This document shows positions 22,531-33,346 of a stretch of DNA of 64,000 nucleotides, in pieces. Every line of letters begins with the position of its first letter. Position 1 is the first letter of the stretch. Source of the DNA: Cotesia glomerata (Eukaryota > Arthropoda > Insecta > Hymenoptera > Braconidae); the NCBI RefSeq assembly GCF_020080835.1, contig NC_058166.1:9912380-9976379 (forward strand), given 5' to 3'. The notes beneath the pieces are model-generated. The model searched no databases. It saw only the letters and a program-made list of their open reading frames with translations, and had not been told where the DNA came from. A program made the translations under genes and the position numbers.

Positions 22531-23337
22531 TAAAAAAAATATTAATTATTATAATATTTGCATAAAATATTAAGATATTGAAATAAAAATCTGATTAGCA
22601 TTTTTTTGACAACCTGAATTATTAAAAAAAAAAAAAAAAAAATCCACATGTAAAAAATAATTGATGCAATTATTTTTTTTTCAATATTTTCATTATAGTA
22701 ATTAAATTGTTTGAAAAAATCAATATGTGATCAGATGTCGATTGATTTTAATATCATTAAATGTAAGCATCAGCCGTCAAATGTCAAATGAAGTGGATGT
22801 AAATTTTTTTTACAGAAAAATTGGATTTTCAATGCAGTGTAAAAATATATCAATTGATCAAACGACAAAAATAGAAAAACTGTGATAAGTAAGTGATAAA
22901 TTTTCTTTTAATATGTCTATTTATCATGTAATTCGTTAAAAGAAATTATGAAACAGATACATCAGTAAGAGTTTTTTTTACAATAATTTTTTATAGAAAA
23001 TTATCAGAAGATAAAAAATTAAATTAAAATCTTTGATATCTTTTAAAAAATAGCAATTTTTAATTTTACAGTACGCAATTTACCAATACTCAAAACTAAT
23101 CTATTCTTTTTACAAAATAATTCTCTGATTTTTAATTTAACTCAAAAAATTAAATGGTAACATAATATTTCTCCTCATGATTTTTTCATAAAAATTCTTT
23201 AGTACATATGTATTTTATTTAAAAAGAATCTATTGTAAAAAATTTTCATGAAAATTTACAAATCAGCAGACAATTTTTTCCCCTTGTCTTCGACTTTTAT
23301 CTTGCGATATAACAGTAGGCGCCTGCAAGTAACTAGT
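22531..23337. other. AT-rich intergenic stretch
   Basis: Nothing recognisable was found: no supported open frame, no clear inverted repeat and no RNA motif. Confidence 0.4.
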
Positions 23338-23353
23338 ACTATTATCATTATCA

Positions 23354-23415
<62 letters not shown>

Positions 23416-23428
23416 TTTCTTATTATTA

Positions 23429-23522
<94 letters not shown>
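23338..23522. repeat. (ATT)n microsatellite, left tract
   Basis: About 180 bp of near-perfect ATT repeats with a few interruptions at the left edge. It directly abuts the sense 3' end of the R2/R4-like fragment, where it reads (AAT)n in the sense direction. Confidence 0.95.
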
Positions 23523-24385
23523 GTTATTAAATGCTCAGAGGGGTTGTTCCCGGAGTCCGATTCTCCGAGGGCCCAGCCTGAGCTCCATCCATTACTGCTG
23601 GACCACTCCGCACAACAAGGCGGTTAGTGATCACAGCAGGCCAAAGTCATTTTCCTAAGTAGACGGAGGGAACCTAGTATGACAGCCTTCTGCATCCTGA
23701 CCGCCAAGAATTCAGCTTTTGATGAGCAAGCTGGAACTCTGGCAAGTGAGGATACAAAAGACTGTTTCATCCCTCCGAGGACGCCAACAATCAGGACGAC
23801 GAGCTTGACACGGTAACCTGGGTAAAGTTTGCCAATTTCAAACAGGAGATCCTGATATATTTGTCTTTTGTGCTCTTCTTTGGCTGAGATGTTGTATTCA
23901 GCCGGGGCCGAGAACTCAATGACATAAATGTCACGAGTAGCCTTGTCGAAGAGCACAATATCAGGTTTGTTGTGATCTATCCGCCGAGTTGTTGCAAACG
24001 GCATGTTCCAATAAATTTTGCAACTGTCATTCTCAACAACCTGGGGAATATCTCCTGGCAGATAAGGCAGCACCGGTGTCACGTCAATACCGTAGCGGTG
24101 ACGAAGATAGTAGTACAGTACTCTCAGGGCAGCATTGTGACGCTGGATGTATGCACCTCTCGCCAGCACAGGACATGCTGACAAAATGTGCATAAGCGTC
24201 TCCGGATGTTGTTTACACGCCCTGCAGGTCGTGTCCGGGAGCTGCACCTGGAGCACCTTGCTACGGTACTCTAGAGTGTTAATGACACCATCTTGGCAAG
24301 CAAATATGAACCCTTCAGTCTCGGACATCAGGCCAGCTGACTTTAAGAAGGAAAACGTCAGCTGGATGGACAAGCCATGATCACG
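23523..24385 (-). mobile_element. R2/R4-type (restriction-like endonuclease) non-LTR retrotransposon, 3' fragment
   Basis: A 249-codon minus-strand frame (23624-24373) has the C-terminal architecture of site-specific non-LTR elements. It has a CCHC zinc knuckle (CRACKQHPETLMHILSAC, C-x2-C-x8-H-x4-C), then a restriction-like endonuclease core KPDIVLFDKATRD...EFSAP with the PD...D/E arrangement, followed by an AEEHK/YQDL helix. The reverse transcriptase is missing, so it is strongly 5'-truncated or is one piece of a larger insertion. ATT repeats flank both sides (23338-23522 and 24386-24410). Known R4-clade Dong elements insert into TAA repeats, so an R4/Dong-like origin is a reasonable inference. 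Confidence 0.75.
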
Positions 24386-24410
24386 ATTATTATTATTATT
24401 ATTATTATTA
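24386..24410. repeat. (ATT)n microsatellite, middle tract
   Basis: A 25-bp ATT run separates the minus-strand R2/R4-like fragment from the plus-strand reverse transcriptase fragment. Confidence 0.9.
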
Positions 24411-25823
24411 ATTCACCCGATACCTAAAGTTAAGGGTACTAATAAGGCAGAAGAGTACAGACCGATTAACACCCTACCTGAATTAGAAAAAATTTTAGAA
24501 GAAGTGGTTAAAAATAGATTAATAAAACATCTTGATAGCAATAATATTTTAAAAGAGGAACAGTCTGGCTTTAGAGTACAACATTCATGTGAAACAGCAT
24601 TACAAAAAACAATGTGTGAATGGAGAAATGAGATAGATCAAGGCAATATGATAGGAGTAGTTTTTATAGATTTTAAAAGAGCATTTGAGACGATTGATAG
24701 AAATAGATTGTTAAAAAAGCTAAAAATGTATGGTGTGAGTGGTAGTGCACTGGAGTGGTTCAAATGTTACTTAAATGATAGAACTCAACAGGTAAAATTT
24801 GGTGAGGCTACCTCTGATAAGATTTCTGTTAATCACGGTGTGCCGCAAGGGTCTATTTTGGGGCCCTTGCTCTTTATTTTATATATAAACGATGTTGTAG
24901 ATATTGCAAAAATATGGCTGTCAATGCAAATTATTTGCAGATGATAAGATGTTATATTACAGTGCTAAGGATGAAACAGAAATAGAAAATGTTTTAAATA
25001 AGACACTAGATGATCTTGGAGTATGGCTTAATGTTAATTCACTTAAACCAAATGTTAAGAAGACTGTTTTTATGCTAGTTAGAGATAGAAGAAAAAGGAA
25101 TGTTAAAAGTTTAGAATTGTTTTTAACAGGGGAAAAGATTGTGCAATGTAGTCAAACTAAATACTTAGGCGTAATGCTAGATGAATTCTTATGTTTTGAT
25201 AGTCATATATATTATATTATTAAAAAATTAATACTAGAATTAATTTGATGTACAGACTGAGTAGTTATGTAAGTGATTACACAAAAGTATTAATTTACAA
25301 AGCGATGATCGCTCCATATTTTGACTATTGTTCAACTATTTTGATTAATATTAATGAGGAATGTGTGAAAAAATTACAAAAATGTCAGAATAAAGCGATG
25401 AGAATAATATTAAGAGTGAATAGATATACGCCAATTAGATGTATGCTAGATACACTATGTTTTCTGTCTGTGGAAGAAAGAATTAAATTTAATGTATGTG
25501 TGTTTGTATATAAGATGAAAAATAATTTGTTACCAGAATATTTAAATAGAACTGTTGTTGATAATGAACATAATTATAATACAAGATACAAAAATAGACT
25601 ACTAGTACAAAGAACAAGAACTGTGAGTGCTCAAAAAACAATAAATGTGTATGGTTTTTCATTATTCAACAAGTTAAATATAAACACAAAAAATGCAAGA
25701 AATTTAGTAAATTTTAAAAAATTGTTAAGAGAAGAAATAAGAGAAGGAAAGATCTAAGATCTTTTATAAATTTTTTATTTTTTATATTGTATATATTTGT
25801 AGCTTAAAGCTAAATAAAGAAAC
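24411..25823 (+). mobile_element. Non-LTR retrotransposon reverse transcriptase fragment with frameshifts
   Basis: The plus strand encodes most of a reverse transcriptase: IPKVKGTNKAEEYRPIN, LKEEQSGFRVQHSCE, VVFIDFKRAFETIDR, the NHGVPQGSILGPLLF block, then after a frameshift LFADDKMLYY with the catalytic FADD. After a second break near 25220-25248 comes the C-terminal region (YFDYCSTILININEE, NKAMRIILRVNRYTPI), ending at 25757. Upstream endonuclease sequence is absent. The 3' UTR is short and runs into the large ATT tract at 25824. It is a dead element of jockey/CR1/Crack-like appearance; the clade is not resolved. Confidence 0.85.
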
Positions 25824-26078
<255 letters not shown>

Positions 26079-26582
26079 TTGCTATAGTCATTGTAAAGTC
26101 AAATAAATACCTATAGTAAAACATAGTTACCCAATCCCATCGAAGTACATACAAGTAGTGCAGAGAAAGCGCAAACTGTGTCCAATGAAACATCCCAAAA
26201 AAGTACTCACTCAAAAAAGTATCATAAAAAAAAAACGTTATTCTGAAAAATATTTACCACTGACGTGAAATGTGAATATTAAATAATTAAAACAGCCGTA
26301 ACCTTTAAGTTACAAACAAGGGTTAAGCAAACAATTAAAACAAAAGTAAATATAAACACTTTGTACTTACAGTTATTAACCTAAAACGCTTGTATTGGCT
26401 ACTGTTAATTTTTTCTATCTAAAATGTTGACAGTGTTTTCGTTAAAATGATTATTTTCATTAAAGTGATAAGTGATCAATGACCAATCAATAATTTTACA
26501 TGAATAATTTTTAATTTATTTAATTACTGTAACTTCAACTCGTAATTATAGTTATATTCACAAATATATATTGTTTAACAGA
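26079..26582. promoter_or_regulatory. Upstream region and 5' UTR of bonus/TIF1
   Basis: The stretch between the ATT tract and the bonus start codon. A strong acceptor (TTTAACAG) lies two bases before the ATG at 26583, so at least one 5' UTR exon should be spliced on from within or beyond this region. No core promoter motif was identified. Confidence 0.4.
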
Positions 26583-29332
26583 ATGGAGGAGCAAGGTGAA
26601 GAGGCGACAGTGTCCTTGATAGGCGTGAAAGAGGAGCCAATGGACATAAACAGTCAGGAAGTCCAGCCATCGCAGCAGCAACAAGTATCTCCAGAAGATG
26701 ACCAGGAGCAGCGCAACGCTTGCACTCCAGAGAGTCATTCCGAAGCGCGAACATTCCTGGCGAAGTGCGTCTTCTGTAGTAAAACGTTCACAAGTGACGA
26801 TAACTCGAAATTACTGGAGTGTCTGCATGCAGCTTGTACCGGATGCATCGCGTCTAAAGTCAGCGAGCACAATATTTACTCGGACTCTGACATTGTGATC
26901 GAGTCCAACATGATCGTCTGTCAAGTTTGTAACGTAACAACGCACACGGAGAATTTAATAGACAATAAATTTCACGCTAAATTTCTCCTGCTTGATGATT
27001 TAGAGGCTGGTGATACTTCTGATGACACTTCTGCGGAGGATGAAGAAAAAAAATGTACAAGCTGTCACGACAACGCATCCGCAACGAGCTGGTGTGTCGA
27101 CTGTAAGGAATTTATCTGCGAAAACTGTGTTAACGCTCACCAGAGATTGAAGATAACCAAAGACCACACGATAAAACCGAAAAATGAAGTGACCACCCAG
27201 TCGACGAGTGATTCGCAAAAGAAAAACTTAAAGTTATTGCAGTTAAGTTCTCTGTTTTGCTCTATACACACTCATGAACAGTTGTCGCTGTTTTGCCAGA
27301 CCTGTGATCAATTAACGTGCCGGGATTGCCAACTCAGCGAGCACCGAGATCACAAGTATAAATTTATCCACGAAATAGCAGCGGAAACGCGGAGCTCGGT
27401 GTCTACGCTGCTAAAGGAAGTTATTTATAAGCGAGTGTTGTTGAAAAGTGCAATGAAAGTTATCGAAGATCGGCAGGTCCTGATTTTTGATAAAAAGAAA
27501 AGCCTGGTTCAGGAAATCACACATATGGTGGTCCAGCTGACTAAAGCGATTAGTTCTAGGGGTAAACAGCTGATAACGAGGCTGAATGAAGTGTGTGATC
27601 AGAAGCAGAAGACGTTGAATGAGAAAAAGGAAGCCTTGGACCAGTTGTCCAAGCTCACTGATCACTGCATTCAGTTTGTTGACTACGCACTGGAGAAGGG
27701 CTCGGATATGGAGCTGCTCTATAGTAAGAAGTCCGTGGTGGGTCATTTGCAGCGGATTAAAAACCGGCGAGCTGATATTCCCAACCCGGAGATCCCCGTG
27801 AGGATTAATTTATCGCTGGAAAAAGTTCCGGATTTGATTAAAATTATTTCGTCGATTGGAGCTATTGTGGTTGATGGAAGAGTTTACCCATCAGGGTCGC
27901 CTTCCTCGAGGACCAGCACGCCGACTACTCTGGATGTCGAACCGAAGCAAGTGAGCGTAGCTGGTGCTGAGGCGTCTGGGAGTCAAGCTACCACACAAGC
28001 TGCGTTCCCTTCGGTTACTTTGCCTTATCAGCAGCCGACAAACCCACCACAGCCGCAGTCTCAACCGCAACCTCAACCCCAGCCTCAACTTCCAGGATTA
28101 CAATCAATACAACCTGCTCAAGTAATTTTTTCATTCACTTTTTATTGTTTTTGTTTGGTATGATAATTTTGGGGGTCGCAAATTTTATTTTAAGATCAAT
28201 TAATTTTTTATATAATTGAGAGAATAAGGAAAAATTTTTTTTTTTTTTGTGTAATTATATGATAAAATGTTTTTTTTCTTTTAAGTTAAATTTAGTATAA
28301 TTAAAAAGGTCTTCACTTGAATTTATGCCTTCTAAAGGTTTCATATGATTTTCTTAGATAATTTATTTATTACGATAAATTTTTGGAATAGTTGTAAATA
28401 GATCAGAATTTCGCACGAGATAAATTTGTTTATTTATTCATTTTGTTCTATACATGTAAATATTATTGAATCTCAAATATTAATCTATATAATTAAGAGA
28501 ATAAGAAAAATTTTATGATGGGACTATCTTTATTATGAAACGGGTTTCTATACTTCAATTCGATACCATTAGAAAGGTCGTAACCTCAATTGATGTCTTT
28601 TTATGGTTTGATATTTTTTTCGAAGATAAAAAATTTATCATCTAAATAACTAAGATGACAAGGAAAATTTTTTAACGGGGACATTTTTATTTTAAAAAAG
28701 ATTTTTTTATAACTAAGTTCGGTATCATCAGAAAGATCTGGACGTTTATTTGTAACTTTTCATGATTTTATATATTTCTTTATTCTAGTCAATTTTCTAT
28801 TTTGATTTTTTGGAGCAGTTTTAAATAAATTATTGGTTCATTAAACATTGGTAATTGATCCTGTAATAGCAATATTATTTTTTAAATTTATATAAAAAAA
28901 AACCTAAACTAAAGAACATTAATAAATAACTAAGCTAAGATTTTTTTTAAAAATTTATTTATAATTTAAGGTAAGAGCCCCAGTAGCTGCTATTCACAAA
29001 TATAGATATACAAATACATAGAGTGAGCATCTACTGGTACATGAGCAGCTATTGAGGCTTTTACCTGACAGATCGCTAATAAATCATTAATTAAATATTA
29101 AATTTACAGCAAAATTATCCACCACCGTATCCAGCTCACACAATGCCACCGCGATCATCACCACAAACTCTCCAACCTCATCAACGAATTCCGTACACGA
29201 TGTTCAACGGCTCGACAATGAGACCAATGATAATGCCGCGAACTGGGCTGCCAAATTGTCACCAGCAGCAAGTGACTTCCTCGACTCATCCTCAGCAGCA
29301 GCAACAGCAACAGCAACAACAGCAGCAGCAGC

Positions 29333-29369
<37 letters not shown>

Positions 29370-29380
29370 CCAGCAACATC

Positions 29381-29432
<52 letters not shown>

Positions 29433-31799
29433 GCAACAACAACAAATTCACATGGAACTTAGCGGGCAGAATTCCAGCTTGCGAGGACTGCTGGCACACA
29501 ATCCACCACCGTTTCGCCCGACAAATCATGTAACTTACAGACTGCCTCCAGGATACAGATACCCTGGAGGTCCTGGCGGTAATATAACGATTCCTCGCAC
29601 AGCACCGCCTACATATCAGCCGACAAATCCAGCTCTTGTTTCCGGAGGACGTGTCCAACAATTAACTCCCGGTGGTACAGGAGTAAATTCACCTATCAGC
29701 TATCCGCTGTATCCGCAGACTGCTCGCTGGCATATTCCTCAGGGTAACACGCCCGCGTACTACCCAAGACCTGCTGTTCATCCACAAGTGCCTACACCTC
29801 ATGATGCATACAAAATAATTCTTAAAAATCAGAACAATAACAATAATAATAGTAATATTAGTAATAATAATCATCATCAGAATGTTAATCATAACATAAG
29901 TAATGTTAGTAATAATAATAATAGTAGTAGTAATAATAATAATAATAACAACAATAACAATAGTAATAATAGTAATGTTAATGCAAATCAGAAGAATATT
30001 GGCGTTAATCTCAATGGACAGAATCAACTGCTGGGTCATCCCAGTGGTCTGGCGAACACAGTATCATCTTCCGTACCAAAAACTCCAAGCCCAGTTCCAG
30101 GTAAATCTGACGAAACAGAAAAAACTTTGGATAAATTTTGTCAAAAGTCACTCAATGATTTGTTGATTACTATCGCTAAATTGGATTCTAATGGAATTGT
30201 TGTGATACCAGAGGCCCAGAAAAATCAAATGGACACATCACAGGTTGACAGTTCTACTGATGAGGGAATTAATCTTGATGCCGCCTCGGGTAAATAATAA
30301 ATTCTTCATTTTTTTTAAGTTATTTTCATTAGATGGTGCGAATAATCGGTGTATTTTTACTCTTCTTCAGTAGACCCTAAAGCTACTGCAGTCTCGATGA
30401 CCAAGGATGATCCTAATGAAGATTGGTGTGCAGTATGCATGGACGGTGGCGATGCTGTTCTTTGTTGCGATAAATGCCCGAAAGTATTTCATTTGTATTG
30501 CCACATTCCTAGTTTAAAAACTTTCCCTGAGTAAGTTTTTTATTTAAATTATTTTTAATGCTTTCAATCTATCTGATTTTCATATTTATTATTTAAAACC
30601 TATTGTGATAAATTTCTACTGTATTTTTTCATCATTAAATTCTATTTTCTTTTTTTTTATTGAAAATTTAAATATTAATTGTTATATGTATGTGCTTTCT
30701 TGAGATTCTGTAGAGGCTTTTGAAAAAAGTATAAAATATGATTTTGTATTTGATATTGAAATAGTAAGTCGATTAATATAAAATGATGCGTTAAATAATA
30801 ATAAATTAACAATCATTATATGTGTTTATGTGACACCCTTTCACAACCCTGAATAAAAAAAAGTATTGAGACAAAGAAAAAAGTATTGAAAAGTATTGGA
30901 TTGACTAGAAAACCAATACTTTTCAATACTTTTTTCTTTGTTTCAATACTTTTTTATTATCAGGGAATAACGGTTGATTTTTAATAACTGAATAAATATT
31001 TTAAATTGAAACTTGATGTTTTTGGCCATGAAAATATTTTACCCATAAATTATACTAACGGAGTGAAAGTGACTACAAATTGAATCTTATTATGTCCTGA
31101 TTTTAAAATTTTCCTTTGTTTCAGTGAAAGTGAAACCTGGCAATGTATGCTATGTACAAATGTGCTAGACTGCACTGAAGACCCACCAGAAGATAAAAGA
31201 TCCAACACAATGAGCCCTAAAGATTTAAGGATAGCTCAGAGAATTATTTTAGAGCTTTACTGCCAGTATGAGCAAAGTCTTCCATTCCGAGAAGTTGTTT
31301 CTCGAGAAGTATTTATTCAAATATACTTATTTATGCTTGTATTAATTTATTTGATAATTACTTTATTAATAATTTATATTTTTGTTTTATAATCAACAGA
31401 TCACCGAATATCATCAAGTAATTAAAAAACCGATTGCCTTAGATGTAATTAGAGATAAGTTAAAATCAGATAATCCGAATCATTACACAGAGTTAAAACA
31501 AGTGTTGGCAGATGTCAGATTAATGTTTAAAAATGCTTATACGTTTAATCCTGTAAGTTTAATTTATTTTTATTTTTAATATTAATTTTAAATGATTTAT
31601 TTAATTAATTTATTCACGTTTTTATTTAAAGGTTGAATCATCTGTTTATCAACAAGCACGTAGTCTCGAAGAATTTTTCGAGAAGTTATTGTTAAAGTGG
31701 GCTCCAAATTTTGCCTACGACGATCCGTTATTAACACCGGAAGAAGATGAAGATTTATTTCCCCCTCATAGGAAATATCGACGGATAATTAATGATTAA
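26583..31799 (+). CDS. bon: TIF1/TRIM24-33-28 family chromatin regulator (bonus)
   Basis: Six exons (26583-28121, 29110-30289, 30371-30530, 31125-31308, 31400-31552, 31632-31799) join in frame to 1127 residues. Domain order is that of TIF1 proteins: RING near residues 62-125 (CVFCSKTF ... CLHAACTGC ... CQVC), B-box 1 (CTSCHDNASATSWCVDC), B-box 2 (CSIHTHEQLSLFCQTC), a coiled coil to about residue 400, a long Gln/Pro/Asn-rich middle, a PHD finger (WCAVCMDGGDAVLCCDKCPK) and a bromodomain (DVIRDKLKSDN, FKNAYTFNP) near the C-terminus. Insect bonus is a nuclear co-regulator of transcription that reads histone marks. A VKEEP motif near residue 15 is a possible SUMO site. The start is the first Met after the acceptor. 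The middle exon carries long poly-Gln and poly-Asn tracts. Confidence 0.95.
28968..29066. mobile_element. CCCCAATA-family MITE, shortened diverged copy 3
   Basis: The ends AAGGTAAGAGCCCCAGTAG and AGGCTTTTACCTGA match the termini of the 142-bp MITE with several substitutions. The centre lacks about 43 bp relative to the full copies. It lies in intron 1 of bonus, 43 bp before the exon 2 acceptor. Confidence 0.7.
29293..29445 (+). repeat. CAA/CAG tract coding poly-Gln in bonus
   Basis: An almost uninterrupted CAA/CAG run encodes about 50 glutamines, broken by two His codons, near residues 574-625 of the bonus protein. The mix of CAA blocks with only a few CAG codons suggests replication slippage. 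Confidence 0.9.
29836..29990 (+). repeat. AAT/AAC/AGT tract coding Asn/Ser repeats in bonus
   Basis: Runs of AAT and AAC with interspersed AGT encode an Asn-rich segment with Ser and His, near residues 755-807 of the protein. Confidence 0.9.
30841..30963. repeat. Near-perfect hairpin in bonus intron 3
   Basis: Two arms of about 55 bp, both built from AAGTATTGA-type words (CCTGAATAAAAAAAAGTATT on the left, TTTTTTATTATCAGG on the right), are inverted around a loop of about 13 bp. Transcription of bonus would put the folded arm pair in the intron. It may be a very small MITE or a hairpin RNA precursor. Confidence 0.75.
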
Positions 31800-32052
31800 T
31801 ATTTTATTGATTGATTAATTATTGATTATTAATTAATTGAATAGATTTTAACAACAGAAACTATTGTTAAAATCTACTCTAAATATTTTAGAGTAGACTG
31901 ATGATATATTTATGTATTTACAGGACATTTTTACAACTATTTTTTTTTTTGCAATTGTAAACTTTTTTATCACACGAAACGATTAGAGAACCGTAATCAA
32001 TTTTTTTTTCTATTTAGAGAGATAGAACTATTTTTTTTTTTTTTTTTAATTA
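31800..32052. other. bonus 3' UTR and spacer
   Basis: AT-rich 3' flank of bonus with T runs, ending at the pogo-like element. Confidence 0.4.
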
Positions 32053-32850
32053 CAGTAGAACCTCGATAACTCAAACCTCGATAAGTTCAAAACCTCTGTA
32101 ACTTAAAAATTTTTTTGATTCCCTTCTCTTCACAGCTTGAAACCTCTATTACTTAAAGTACAAAACCTCGATAACTCAAACAATTATTTTGAGCATTGCC
32201 CTCGATAACATAAAATAATATTTTGGTGACTTCCAAAACTTAAAGTAATATCATTGAGTCATCGTATTACGTATGTATGCAAACAAAAGGTTTTGCCAAA
32301 AGCTTAATTGATTTTCACTTTAGTCTTTCACTAAATCGCTCAACGTATAGTTGTACGCAAGAAATATTAATAATCGAGTTCAAAAAATATAAAATGAAAC
32401 GTAAATTGAATACTTTGACATATGCTGATAAGTTGAGAGCGATTGAAGCTGTGAAAAGTGGTTCAAAAAAGAAAGATGTTGTTGCTCAATTTGGAATTCA
32501 CGAGAGTACGTTGTCACTTATTATAAAAAAGGAAGGAGAGTTGTTGAAAAAACAAGGGTTAGGTGTTGGACTTCAGTGTAACCGACTCAGAACAATGTTC
32601 GTTCACGAATTTCATTCATGAATTGCTGACTTTTTCTTGAGGAATTGAATTTACTCAAAGAAATAAATAAAAATCTATGTCATTTCTCTTGGATTATATG
32701 TATCTTTTTCACACTCAAGTTTCCAATTGGTAAACCGCTAAAAATTTTACTTTAATAACCTCTCTAACTTAAACTCTCGATAAGTAAAAAACTCGAGAAC
32801 TCAAATTTTTTTACGTTTCCCTTGAATTTTAACTTATCGAGGTTCTACTG
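32053..32850 (+). mobile_element. 798-bp pogo/Tigger-like element, internally deleted
   Basis: The termini CAGTAGAACCTCGATAACTC and GAGGTTCTACTG are inverted and flanked by TA. They match the established pogo/Tigger-type terminus. Degenerate internal copies of the same word (CCTCGATAA, CTCGATAACTC) recur near both ends. A plus-strand start at about 32394 encodes the CENP-B/Psq-like N-terminal helix-turn-helix of the transposase (LTYADKLRAIEAVKSGSKKK, then FGIHESTLSLIIKK). The rest of the DDE transposase is deleted. Confidence 0.85.
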
Positions 32851-33346
32851 TAATTAAATTGTATTTTTAATTTTTTTTTTTCTTAAAATACATCTTAACG
32901 TTTAAAAATAGTAAAATACATTGTTTTTTAAATAAACAATAAAAATTTATTTACTGAATTTTACTAGTTCGAAATTATAATATTTTGTATAAAAAAAAAT
33001 TTTTTTTTAGTTATTGGGCATTGAAAATCAATTGTAGTTCAATAAAAATATATATATCTTTTTGATAAATAATTAAGGTTCTTTTTTTTACCTTGTATGA
33101 AAATAAAATATTTTTGAATGTTACCGCTTTAAATTAATTATAATTTCTACCATCTGATGGAACTTCTCCCCCACTCGTTTTGTCACACGTTTCTATGTAA
33201 ACTCAACTATTGTGAATGTAAAACATAACCTATTCACTTGTTTGCTTTCTGTAATAATACACACTCTGATCTTGGCAGCCACGTGTTTCAATAAAAATAA
33301 GTATACAACATTTACTTAAAAGTTTTAAAAAACAAAAAAGGTAACA
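32851..33346. promoter_or_regulatory. Spacer and upstream region of NAT10
   Basis: AT-rich spacer with the NAT10 promoter and 5' UTR at its right end. Less AT-rich sequence begins near 33150; no defined promoter motif was identified. Confidence 0.35.

Noticed and set aside
29158..29661. Poly-Leu frame opposite the bonus poly-Gln exon
   Set aside because: It is the antisense shadow of the CAA/CAG tract.
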